Program-made: the position numbers and the translations under genes
The notes under the pieces: model-generated
Told to the model about the DNA's origin: nothing
What the model saw: the letters and a program-made list of their open reading frames with translations, nothing else
Database searches by the model: none
Source: a candidate division Zixibacteria bacterium SM23_81
GTDB lineage: Bacteria; SM23-81
DNA: 64,000 bases
Reading direction: 5' to 3'
Assembly: GCA_001304015.1 (NCBI GenBank)
Contig: LJUY01000010.1
Span: 1 to 64,000, forward strand
Part shown: in pieces, positions 45,904-55,300 of the stretch
Numbering within the stretch: the stretch's first letter is position 1
How the letters are laid out: every line of letters starts with the position of its first letter

Positions 45904-46860
45904 TCATCCACCAGGTGGCAAGCTTTTCAGATACTTGAGATAGTCGCTGTCGGTCGTCAAGATCAGCCAGGTGTTCTCATCAAGGGTGTTCTTGTAGATC
46001 TCTAAGGTTTTGACAAATGAATAAAACTCCGGGTCTTTCTTGAACGCATCCGCGTATATTTTGGTGGCCTCGGCGTCGGCCTGGCCCTTTATTTCCTGGG
46101 ACTGGCGGTAGGCCTGGGACAGGATCGTCTTCAGCTGAATTTCCTTGTCTCCCAAGATCTTCGATTTTTCCCCCTCTCCCTGGGATCGGTACTGAGCCGC
46201 CATCTGCAGTCGTTCGGCGATCATCCTCTCGAATACCCTCTCCCGCACGGTCTCCACGTAGTTGATGCGCTTGATCCGCACATCTACAAGCTCAATTCCC
46301 AGAGCTAAAGTTTTCTCCGCGGCATCTTCCAAGATAGCCCGGGTTATCTTCTCTCGACCCACCTCTATCTCCTCCACCTCTTTCTGCACCCGCACCTCCG
46401 CGCCCCCCGAACTCACCTGAGTGGTGTATATGGGCCGATTAGAATTTCTCACCACCTCGATAAGTGCATTGTCGGCTATTCGGTTTCTCACAGCCCCCTC
46501 GATGATATTGTCCAGCTTTGCCTGGGCAATGCTCTCATTGCCCTCTACCGATTCCAAGAATTTTAAGGGGCTGATGATCCGCCACCGAGCGCAGGTGTCT
46601 ACCCAAATGTACTTCTTATCCAGGGTGGGAATACGAGTAGGGCGACCATCCCATTGAAGAAGCCTCTTGTCAAAAAGGATCACCCGCTGTATGAATGGCC
46701 ATTTGACCTTTAGCCCGGGTTCCTTCACTTCCCTGATGGGTTTGCCAAATTGCGTGATGATGGCCTGCTTGGTTTGATCAACGATAAAAAAGGCACTATT
46801 GATAATGATCAATCCGAAGATCACAACGACGATGAGCAATATTACTTTGTTCGGTCTCAT
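45904..46860 (-). CDS. hflC: HflC-like SPFH protein (second locus)
   Basis: 318 residues. Membrane helix VILLIVVVIFGLIIINSAFF, then VDQTKQAIITQFGKPIREV, LKVKWPFIQRV and DTCARWRIISPLKF, the HflC signature. The tail helix has RMIAERLQMAAQYRSQGEGE and the protein ends NTWLILTTDSDYLKYL. The start overlaps the hflK stop by four bases. It forms the standard HflKC pair, separate from the unusual set at 12.9-16.4 kb. Confidence 0.93.
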   Translation of the reverse strand: MRPNKVILLIVVVIFGLIIINSAFFIVDQTKQAIITQFGKPIREVKEPGLKVKWPFIQRVILFDKRLLQWDGRPTRIPTLDKKYIWVDTCARWRIISPLKFLESVEGNESIAQAKLDNIIEGAVRNRIADNALIEVVRNSNRPIYTTQVSSGGAEVRVQKEVEEIEVGREKITRAILEDAAEKTLALGIELVDVRIKRINYVETVRERVFERMIAERLQMAAQYRSQGEGEKSKILGDKEIQLKTILSQAYRQSQEIKGQADAEATKIYADAFKKDPEFYSFVKTLEIYKNTLDENTWLILTTDSDYLKYLKSLPPGG

Positions 46861-47804
46861 TTGGCACCTCCAGCCTGAGGAGTAATTCCCAGGAGGGGCA
46901 TCAAGCCCTTCACCCCATCGTCGATGATATATTTCTTCTCCAGTCTAGGAATCACCTCTTGAATGGTTTCCAGGTATAACCTCCTCTTGGTCACATCCTT
47001 AGCATTTCTGTATTCCCTCCACAGGGCCATGAACTTTTGGGCGTCACCTCTGGCCGTGTTGACCCTCTCCACCGCATACCCCTCCGCCTCTTTGATCATC
47101 TTCTCCGCCTCCCCCGAGGCCCGAGGCACCACCTCGTTATACTCCCTTCTGGCTTCCTGAATGAGCTTGTCCTTGTCCTGCATGGCTGAGTTGACCTCGT
47201 CAAAGGCCGGCTTGACCTTGTCCGGAGGATTCACGTCCTGCAGGGCCACCAGGATGATCTGGATTCCCAACTCATACGCGTCCAGAACCGCTTGGAGCCG
47301 CTCCCTCACCTCCTCGGCGATGTCCATTTTGCCAAAGGTCAACACCTCGTCCACGCTGCCATCTCCCACGCTGAGCCTCATGGCCACCTCGGCGATGTCC
47401 CGAATGGTCTCCTCCGCTTCCCTGACGTTGAAGAGGTAAGCCTTGGGATCCTCAATTTTATATTGCACGATCCATTCGACGACCCCCACGTTCAGATCGC
47501 CTGTTAACATCAGGGATTCATCTGCATAGCCGGTCTTCCTGATCTGGGTTAGCACTCCGGGCTTGACGGTCCTGAAACCGAACTCCTGGGTGAAATTTCT
47601 CTTCACTTTGGGTTTCTTCAACGTCTCGATGCCAAAGGGCCATTTGAGATGCAGCCCTGGCTGGGTGGTACGGCTATAACGCCCAAAACGGCGAATGATT
47701 CCCACTTCGTCGGCACCAACTTTGTAAAAGGTGGTCACCAAAAAGATCAACCCCACCACGATGATGACAACGAATCCTATCGTCCTCTTGCTGATGGCGG
47801 GCAT
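46857..47804 (-). CDS. hflK: HflK-like SPFH protein (second locus)
   Basis: 315 residues from ATG 47804, six bases after GGGGAGGAG; an ATG at 47855 is in frame. Helix GFVVIIVVGLIFLVTTFY, then VGADEVGIIRRFGRYS, GLHLKWPFGIE, EESLMLTGD-type core and MQDKDKLIQEARREYNEV. It differs from HflK at 12857-13840 in the start of the SPFH domain and in length. With HflC it would form the FtsH-regulating cage. A sigma-70 promoter lies about 240 bases upstream. Confidence 0.93.
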   Translation of the reverse strand: MPAISKRTIGFVVIIVVGLIFLVTTFYKVGADEVGIIRRFGRYSRTTQPGLHLKWPFGIETLKKPKVKRNFTQEFGFRTVKPGVLTQIRKTGYADESLMLTGDLNVGVVEWIVQYKIEDPKAYLFNVREAEETIRDIAEVAMRLSVGDGSVDEVLTFGKMDIAEEVRERLQAVLDAYELGIQIILVALQDVNPPDKVKPAFDEVNSAMQDKDKLIQEARREYNEVVPRASGEAEKMIKEAEGYAVERVNTARGDAQKFMALWREYRNAKDVTKRRLYLETIQEVIPRLEKKYIIDDGVKGLMPLLGITPQAGGAK

Positions 47805-48046
47805 GTGGAACTCCTCCCCACCGAGCACGACACTGTTCCTTCCTCTAGAATCCATGATTTTACCCTCCGTGGCTTCTTGTAAGTGCTTCTACTAAATTGC
47901 TTTACTCTAGGAAATGCCGAATTTCCTTTGAAAACTCATGGGATCTCACCAGACTTTCAGCGCTCACCTCCTCAGCTGTCTCATCAAGAGACAGAAAGTG
48001 CCTCCCGTTATCGCTAAAAGGAGAAACCAAAAGTTTCCACTTTAGC

Positions 48047-48074
48047 ATAATAGGGGGTCAAAAACAAAAGTCAA
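48047..48074 (-). promoter_or_regulatory. Likely promoter of the second hflKC operon
   Basis: TTGACT (48069-48074), 16 bases, TATTAT (48047-48052) on the minus strand. The implied leader is about 235 bases long. The 47.8-48.2 kb gap contains nothing else I can identify apart from the terminator at its upper end. Confidence 0.6.
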
Positions 48075-48175
48075 GATAAATGTTGTCAAGCACCTTCTCC
48101 TGATCATTTAGATGCTTGCCCATGTCAACATCACAAAAGCCTTTTCAATAAACATCAACGCAACAGACCGCCTTG

Positions 48176-48208
48176 AAAAAAAATAGGCAGAGCCATGAAG
48201 ACTCTGCC
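48176..48208 (-). terminator. Terminator after the iron-sulfur flavoprotein gene
   Basis: A 7-bp stem GGCAGAG/CTCTGCC (48186-48192 with 48202-48208), a 9-base loop, then TAT and about eight T on the minus strand. Confidence 0.9.
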
Positions 48209-48232
48209 CAAAATCGACCTTAATCTCGGCCA

Positions 48233-48802
48233 TCAGCAAGCACCCACGATATCCTTGGCCATTTGCCTGGCCACTTCTATGGCTTTGTCTTTGAGGGCAT
48301 CTGGTGTCGAGGAGAAGGGGATAATATATTTGCCGACGAGATCACATCGCACGTAATCGCCGATCCTCTCAAAAGCTACTTGGATGAGGTCGGCATTATT
48401 CTCGATGGGCCCGTCACAGGTGACCAGGAGCGCCAGCCGTTTGCCAGCTATCAGCGACTGGTAATCCGGACCACCGTATCCTGTTACTAAGCAAAAATGC
48501 CGATCGATAAATGCCTTCATCTGTGAGGTAAAACCCCAGGAGTAAAGCGGTGATGCATATATCAGTATATCAGAGTCCAGCATGCGCTCAAACAGCGCAT
48601 TCGCCTCGTCATCTTGAACGCATCCCGGCTGATCGGTTATTTTCTTACAGGCACCACATCCCAGGCATCCCCTCACCTGGAAGTCCGCGATGTCGATTCG
48701 GTCAACCTTATGCCCCTGGGCAAGGAGCTTCTCGAGAAGACCAAGCACTTTTGCCGTATTTCCATTTTTCCTTGGGCTTCCCAGGATGGTCGTCACTTTC
48801 AT
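48233..48802 (-). CDS. Iron-sulfur flavoprotein / NADPH-dependent FMN reductase family
   Basis: 189 residues. The flavodoxin-like FMN site is ILGSPRKNGNTAKV and YASPLYSWGFTSQMKAFIDR. A compact cysteine motif C46-x2-C49-x2-C52-x8-C61 (GCLGCGACK...GC) marks the 4Fe-4S iron-sulfur flavoproteins of anaerobes. They pass electrons from ferredoxin or NAD(P)H to oxygen, peroxide or small substrates. AAGGAGG precedes the ATG. It stands alone, flanked by a terminator below and the structured hairpin above. Confidence 0.9.
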   Translation of the reverse strand: MKVTTILGSPRKNGNTAKVLGLLEKLLAQGHKVDRIDIADFQVRGCLGCGACKKITDQPGCVQDDEANALFERMLDSDILIYASPLYSWGFTSQMKAFIDRHFCLVTGYGGPDYQSLIAGKRLALLVTCDGPIENNADLIQVAFERIGDYVRCDLVGKYIIPFSSTPDALKDKAIEVARQMAKDIVGAC

Positions 48803-48965
48803 AGGTATTCCTCCTTGTTTATCAATTGTATCATTAGCAAATCCTTTTCGTCAGTGCAGAAAAATATATGCTGATGAAGTCGTCTTGTCAAGCATCCAGG
48901 CATTGCCAAATGTGGCTGAGCGTGCCTCACCGGGATCTCGGGTTCCCGTTTCTCCCAAAACCGAC

Positions 48966-49066
48966 AAAAAAAAGCGGGTGCCCAAGCATGGGTTCCAGAG
49001 GTGCTAGAATTACTCTCTCGGCTCGCGTAGCAGAGAAAGCCACCTCTCACATTTCGGCACCCGCTT
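48966..49066 (-). ncRNA. Structured RNA candidate or very large terminator
   Basis: Two perfect 11-base arms, 49056-49066 and 48972-48982, pair across 73 bases and are followed by eight T on the minus strand. Inside, AGAGGTG/CACCTCT pair (49041-49047 with 48997-49003), a further CT-rich/GAGAGAG stem lies within that, and a small CCCA/TGGG hairpin lies at the 3' side. The nested multi-stem form goes beyond a simple terminator. It does not match tRNA, SRP, 6S or a riboswitch class I know. It lies 24 bases after the stop of the gene at 49090 and may be a 3'UTR-derived RNA. Confidence 0.5.
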
Positions 49067-49089
49067 AAAAAGAAGCCTTCTTTATGAAA

Positions 49090-51129
49090 TTACTTTGCGT
49101 TCATCAAAGCTCGGTCGAACTCTCCCACCGGATCGGAATCGTCCGACTCTTTGGTGACGGAGACGGCAGTCACCGAGTAGTAATAATGGGTCCCGGTGTC
49201 GCCCACCACTCCAGTGGTGTCCAAATAGAAGAGATCCTCGGTGGAATCGATCAAGGTGCTACCCGCATCCTGGGCGGTGGTATCTCGATAGATACGATAG
49301 CGATCCACCCATACGGGATGATCATTCAAATTCAAGGTCACCGCCGACCACTCGAGAGAGATATCGCCGCTGCTGGACTTGGAGCTGCCGTCCGAAAGAG
49401 TGGCCGACAGATCATCAACAGCCTTAGGGATCACGTCCAGAAAGTACCCGAAAAGGTCCGCGGGTCTCACCTGCGGATTGCCCACGGAATAGTTGTCGTC
49501 GTCGACGATATGGACCCTGTTGACAAATGGTGGTAGATCATTGTCCTCGGCGCCGTTGCCGTACTTGTAGTCCACCCACTTGTTGGACCCCAGGGGGAAA
49601 GTGACGGTGATGGTCCAGATGCTATCCCCTGCGGTGGCATCGCCGTTGAGACCCTCATCGTTAAGGGTATCCGGATTCGTCGGCAGGAAGTCCCAGGTGA
49701 GCGGAGAGACGCTACCCACGATGATCAGTGGGCTCTTCACCGTATCCACCATGCTCATGTCCACGCTGAAGACGACTGCCACAGCCTGTTCGGTCAGCTC
49801 AATGGGTGTGTAGGTAAGCTTTTGATCCGTGGTGTCGGTCACCTGGAACTGCCAGTTGCCATCGATCCAGATCCCACCCGTGTCGGTGACACCCCACTGC
49901 CATGTGTTGGCTCCATTGTCTGTCACCAAATCAAGGATGTGCGTCCAGATGTGGTCTCCGGGGGTCTCATCCCCGTTGCTTCCATCGTCGTACATGTCGT
50001 AGAGGAAACCCATGCCCCAGGATGGATCGTAGGCGTGATAGGTGTTGGTATCCCAGCTCCCCTTGAACTTGTAGCCGGGTGCATAGAGGGTATCCATGGT
50101 GTCGATAACGCAGAAGCTCACCTGTGCGATGCCGAATCCGATGAAGCTGGCATCATCGGCGGTGGGGTCCATACCATTACCCCCCAGGTCCTTCACATTT
50201 GAGCTAACCGTCACGGTATAGGAAACGCCATAAGTTTGGCTGCTGGTTGTTAACAGCACCTGGTCGGTGGCTAGAGACTCGGCAGCCGATACCACCAGAC
50301 CATCAGTAATGGAGTAATTGGCGGGATTATAAGCCGATGTGTCCATGGCCTCGCTGAAAGTCACACTCACATGGGTCCAGTCCGTGGCGACAGCACCTTC
50401 CACCCGCGGCTTAGTTGTATCCGCTCCCACGGATCGGTGAACCAGGGTGGAGAGGGCGATCTTGGCCGTGTCGGCCCAATCGCCCGCCACGCCGTTCCAA
50501 TCGTCGGACGGGTCGTTAGATGTGTCCCTGGCGTTGTCGCTGCTTCCACCTCCGGTACTCCATACCTCACACCACAGGGAGTCTGGGTTGCCGATTCTCG
50601 ACCTGGCTATCTTCCACTCCAAACCCGAGGTGTCCCCCGCGCTCAGGGCTGCGCCATCTAAGCCATTAAACATAGCCCAACTACCTGCACTGTCGCTATA
50701 CCCCCAAAACTGCGTGTGGTCGGTGCCATAGGGGGGGCTGTCCACCCAGCTGTATAGGCCGTACTCAGGCAAATGCGTGGCTATGCCGCGGACGCTGCGG
50801 GTCCAGGCGTCGGAGGTGGCTCCTAAGCTGCTATCTCCGTTCGTGTCCAGATAGATGACGTACTTGCCCCAGTTGGTGGTCGCGATGTCGTCGTCAATGG
50901 TGAAGCAGAAGTACCAGTAGGAACCGTCATTACACACATATAGATTGAGCAGGTCCATGTTGTCGTTGCCGGCTCCATCCGTATCGGGGTCGGCAGCCTC
51001 AAAGGTCCCATAAATGGCATCGGGAATTCCATCCATGATGGGCGAGCCAAAACCCTCAGACCATGCCCCCGAGGTCCAAACCAGTGAGCAGGCCACCAGC
51101 ATCACCATAGACAAAATGATCCTTTTCAT
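49090..51129 (-). CDS. Secreted multi-domain protein with Ig/CBM-like modules and a GEFDR tail
   Basis: 679 residues from ATG 51129 directly after AGGAGGAGAG (the frame is open to 51180). Signal peptide IILSMVMLVACSLVWTSGAW. Domain 1 (about 25-220) is Asp/Gly-rich with GIPDAIYGTFEAADPDTDG and KYVIYLDTNGDSSLGA, resembling DOMON-like carbohydrate-linked modules. Domain 2 is an SbsA-type Ig (VSVTFSEAMDTSAYNPANYS). Two further beta modules follow, the second with VVFSVDMSMVDTV. The end is fibronectin III-like and closes KESDDSDPVGEFDRALMNAK. There is no enzyme signature. A sugar-binding surface role is plausible. Confidence 0.8.
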   Translation of the reverse strand: MKRIILSMVMLVACSLVWTSGAWSEGFGSPIMDGIPDAIYGTFEAADPDTDGAGNDNMDLLNLYVCNDGSYWYFCFTIDDDIATTNWGKYVIYLDTNGDSSLGATSDAWTRSVRGIATHLPEYGLYSWVDSPPYGTDHTQFWGYSDSAGSWAMFNGLDGAALSAGDTSGLEWKIARSRIGNPDSLWCEVWSTGGGSSDNARDTSNDPSDDWNGVAGDWADTAKIALSTLVHRSVGADTTKPRVEGAVATDWTHVSVTFSEAMDTSAYNPANYSITDGLVVSAAESLATDQVLLTTSSQTYGVSYTVTVSSNVKDLGGNGMDPTADDASFIGFGIAQVSFCVIDTMDTLYAPGYKFKGSWDTNTYHAYDPSWGMGFLYDMYDDGSNGDETPGDHIWTHILDLVTDNGANTWQWGVTDTGGIWIDGNWQFQVTDTTDQKLTYTPIELTEQAVAVVFSVDMSMVDTVKSPLIIVGSVSPLTWDFLPTNPDTLNDEGLNGDATAGDSIWTITVTFPLGSNKWVDYKYGNGAEDNDLPPFVNRVHIVDDDNYSVGNPQVRPADLFGYFLDVIPKAVDDLSATLSDGSSKSSSGDISLEWSAVTLNLNDHPVWVDRYRIYRDTTAQDAGSTLIDSTEDLFYLDTTGVVGDTGTHYYYSVTAVSVTKESDDSDPVGEFDRALMNAK

Positions 51130-51195
51130 CTCTCCTCCTTTCTGTCCCTGAGCCAATACCCAAGGAATGAAAAAGGTCACTTTCGGTATATTTTT

Positions 51196-51224
51196 ATTCT
51201 ACCAGATGAATATCCTTGTGTCAA
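51196..51224 (-). promoter_or_regulatory. Sigma-70 promoter of the 49-51 kb secreted protein gene
   Basis: TTGACA (51219-51224), 17 bases, TAGAAT (51196-51201) on the minus strand, about 65 bases before ATG 51129. Confidence 0.8.
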
Positions 51225-51269
51225 GAAATTTTTTTAAAAAATACCCGGCCCAGCAGTTTCCTTTGCATA

Positions 51270-52140
51270 ACCTAAAAGAACAAAATCTTTACAATATAAT
51301 CTCTGCCTTCTAATTTCGTGGTTACAAAAAGATCGCCAGAGCCACAGAATGCCATCCCTATGTTGCCTCGAATCTTCATTATTCACTCAGCTGTTAATTT
51401 CCGTCCGACATCACAGAGACATCACGTTACGAGGCTTCTCTGGTCCTGATGGGATAGAGGCAAAGAAGAATCCATGTTCTTATGGGGATTTGAAAAGGTC
51501 ATAAAGGGCAGAGGCACATATGGTTTCCTCTTATTCTTTTAACTCGATTATGGCCCAGTGATCATTGAATCAACAGGAGGGAGCGAGCCTCATCGCCTGG
51601 TCGATGGTCATAGTCTCATTATATGATCCGGCTACGGTGATCACAGTTCCCCTTGATAGCACTTTGGAACTCCTCCGTATAGCGCGCATCGAAGGGTCAG
51701 AAGATAGTGCCATCTTCATCGACAATGAGATGACCTTTATCGACATAAACGACATTCAGGCCTGGGAGGGTCTTAATGGCATTTCCCAGATCATAATTCT
51801 CAAAACCGTTTCCTATACTCCCCGTACCAGGTGGCTCACATCCCCAGAGTTATGGACTCCGACTGCCACCGTCGAAGTTAAAATGCTAACTGGTGCCCCG
51901 GAGTTACCTTCCTTTGTACCAATAAAGGTACTCGATCATGACATCTGAGGACCCCGATATCCTCACCAGAAAGTCGCCCGAACTCGGGTGGATTGCATAC
52001 ACCAGGCTCCCCTGAATGCCACAGAGAATGGATTTCTACGGCATCGTGTCCCGTCGTTCCACAGTGTAGCTTTTGCAAAGGGCACGTGTTCAAGGACACA
52101 ACAGTTCTGTTAAACCTTTGAACACTCAAGATTCCCACAT
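51270..52140 (-). pseudogene. Decayed NHL/beta-propeller repeat gene
   Basis: No intact frame, but the minus strand keeps protein-like pieces in different frames, broken by stops. Examples are GSLVYAIHPSSGDFLVRI, GLNVVYVDKGHLIVDEDG, then RRSSKVLSRGTVITVAGS (NHL style: GTVxTVAGS), and NIGMAFCGSGDLFVTT. These read like blades of an NHL or PQQ-type propeller in which stops and frameshifts have built up. The plus-strand frame at 51565-51948 is its antisense shadow. The boundaries are approximate. Confidence 0.42.
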
Positions 52141-52290
52141 AATATTAGGACGAGCGGGATCAGTTTTCCTAATTTGTTCCGAATTAGTTTTTACTCAATA
52201 GGTTTCGGCGACCTAGCAAATTTGAAGCAACCATCGGCAGCCCCTATGGCATACATTTTGCCGATATCCATCAATTAGGTGAAGCATCGA

Positions 52291-52349
52291 AACGGGAAAT
52301 CAGGAAAAATTCCCGATATCGTGAAGCCACGCGGCAAGCCTCGTGGCTT
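52291..52349 (+). promoter_or_regulatory. Two leader hairpins before the envelope operon
   Basis: CGGGAA/TTCCCG (52293-52298 with 52310-52315) and a perfect 8-bp AAGCCACG/CGTGGCTT (52324-52331 with 52342-52349). They lie 35-90 bases before ATG 52384, with no T-run. They may act on translation or messenger stability. No known riboswitch class is recognised. Confidence 0.35.
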
Positions 52350-52383
52350 AAAAAATAAGAGGTCCAATCTAGCGAGGTGGGTA

Positions 52384-55300
52384 ATGGTGAACGATATTTT
52401 CAAACGCTCTCACACTGCCTTCTTTCTTGCGGTGGCGGTGCTGTTCGGCGCTGTTTTAATCCCAACGTCGACTCTTGGCCAAGCCTACACGCAATTGCAG
52501 GTCTTGTTACCAGGAGAAACCGAGGCTCCTGGAACCCCAACTGGGAAATTGGGCTCCCCACAAGCGCAGACTGTACAAGTCCCTTTTACAGTCAAGGTGA
52601 GGGCCTGCGACTTATCTTGGAATACCGTGACTTCAATCACAAACATCGTACTGATCGGCTCCTCGGATGAAAGTGCCACCTTGCCGGGATCCACTCCGCT
52701 GGTCAACGGACAGGTCAATCTGACCGTCACGCTAAACGCGGCGGGTTCGTTCACAATCTGGGCACGTGATGAGACAGATCCTACGATCCCGGAGGCGACT
52801 TCTGCCGCCGTCACAGTGTTAGCCCTACAGACCTTCCAGTTCTCCGACATTCATCAAAAGCACACATACGCCGGTGTGTCAGAATCGTATACCATCTGGG
52901 CGATGGACCCCACCGGAAATGTGGTGACGGGATATTCAGGGCCTGTCCGCCTGAGGCAAATCACCAGTTATGGCGATGGACGCGTCTCACCCGAGGTGGT
53001 CACGCTCACGGGGGGGATCTGGTCGGGCTCGCTGACGATGTACCGAGCCGATGAGTCCAGCATCAATCGCGGCAACGTAAACCTTTTTGCATTTCTAGAA
53101 GCGAATCCATCGATAAACGGCACCAGCGATCCCTTCATCGTGCACCCTGGTCCTTTTACGCGCGTGCAAATAGTTGTCCCCGGCCAGAATCCAGCGCCCG
53201 GAAGCGTAAGTGGAGTCTCCGGCTCACCGGCCACCCAGGGAGCTGGCCAGAACTTCAACGTTGACATCTACGCCACCGACACATATTGGAATCCAGTCCC
53301 GAGCTTTGATAATGTCCGCATCACCTCCAGCGATCCTGGAGCTAGCACTCCGGTGTCTGGTGCTTTGATGGAGGGTTTTCGGCAGTTCAGCATTTCCCTT
53401 GGCACCGTGGGATCCCAAACCCTTACGGTCACCGACCAGACCAATGGTTCCATCCAGGGAATGACCAGCACAGGAATCCCGGTCATTCCCAGTGCGCCGG
53501 ATCACTTCGAGATCGATCCAATTTCCTCGCCGCTTGTGGCCGGCGAACCTGAGATCGTCACGATACGCGCCACCGATGTAGGCGGCAACACTCTTCCTGA
53601 CTATCACGGCAATGCCACATTATCGGCCAACACCGGACCTGGAAGCATTTCCCCAGAGGACATCGTCTTCAGCAACGGCGCATGGACCGGCGAGATGATC
53701 TTCCGAGGCGCAGGGGGTGCTGTTTCGTTCACCTGTTCTGACTTCGCAACACCTCCCCACACCGGGACGAGCATCAATTTTCAGGTTTTGCCGGGACCAT
53801 TTGCGGGGCTTCAGGTCCTTCTGCCCGGACAGGTTCCTCAGGGCGGAACGGACTCGGGCTTCAGCGGAACCCCCTCGATCCAGAACGCCGGATCGAGCTT
53901 CAGCATCATGGTTCGGGCGGTCGATGCCTTCTGGAACAGGGTGCCAGGTATTGACGATAGAATCGCCTTAAGTTCCAGCGATGCGTTCGCCGACATCGTG
54001 CCTGAGACCACCCTGGTCAACGGAGAGCTCATTCTCCCCGTCACGTTGTTCAAGTCGGGCAGCCAAACCATCTCGGCTGCGGATCTCGACTCTGCCAGCA
54101 TCGACCCTCATACCTCTAGCGCCGTGGAGGTCCTCACAGGGCCATACTCACGTCTTCTCATCCTGGTCCCAGGCGAGGAGCTCGCGCCGGGCACAGAGAA
54201 TGGCCGCACCGGCACGGCTACCGATCAATCCATAAACTACGCCTTCACCATCACGGTATATGCTACCGACGCCTGGTGGAACCCAGTGACTGGGGTGAGC
54301 GACCTGGTCCGCATCACTTCCAGCGACCCATTAGCCGAGCTACCACAGGACACACCCTTAGTAGATGGACGAGTCGATCTGAATGTTCGATTATCCACAG
54401 GCGGATATCAACAGATCACCGTGTCCAACATCACTCAGCGGGGAATGCCGACCAGCACAACCGAAGTTCGTGCCATCTCCAGTGGCTTACACCTCGAGGC
54501 GGAAGTGAACCCGACCACGGTTCAGGCCGGTGAGTCATTCACCCTCACAGTGAAGGTGACCAACGACGCTGGGAGCATCATCCAGGAAATCAACTCCTTT
54601 GTAGACGTCGAGGTGCAGAACGCGTCAACTCAAGAGCCAGGCAAGGGCACTCTGCTGACCACACGCTTCCAGCTCCTACAAGGGCAGCGTTCCATCCAGG
54701 AAACGTACACGTTTGCAGAATCTATCATCCTTATTGTGAACGACAACCAAGGGAGCGCGCCAGCGGCCACTGACGTGATCCTCATTGAGCCAGGTCCTCC
54801 TGTGGCCATCGAAGTTGCCAGCAATCCCACCTGGGTTGGCGGAAACAAACACGCCGCGGTGAACGCTCGTGTGATGGATCTCTATGATAATGGTGTCCCC
54901 GAGCAACCTGTAGACTTCGAGCTGATCAGCGGTTTGGGAACCCTCACGTCCATCGATTCCATAACGAACGCCGATGGGGTGGCCAGAGCCGACTTCTTAA
55001 GCCCACGCATCCCCGAGATCAGCCGCGTCCGGGCCACTTCAAACAGTCTTGTCGCAGAGCTAGATATCGAAACGGCCCTGGTGAATCCCAACCTGCCGGG
55101 TGGAACCGTTACCAACTACCCCAATCCGTTCCATCCCGGCGAGGCTCCCACAACGATTGCATATAAGCTCGCGGACAACGCCACCGTTGCCCTGCGAATC
55201 TACACCCTGAGTGGGGGACTGGTGCTCCGCAAAGATTTCTCATCCGGCAGGCCCGGGGGAATCGCCGGGCTCAACGAGTACAAGTGGGACGGCCGAAACG

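Noticed and set aside
48966-49066. Idea that the nested hairpin is a tRNA, tRNA-Sec or small SRP RNA
   Set aside because: There is no T-loop GTTCRA, no CCA-type acceptor geometry and no SRP apical GGAAGGAAGCA-like loop.
51565-51948. 127-codon plus-strand frame in the 51-52 kb gap
   Set aside because: No ribosome site or family signal; it looks like the antisense of a decayed propeller gene on the minus strand.
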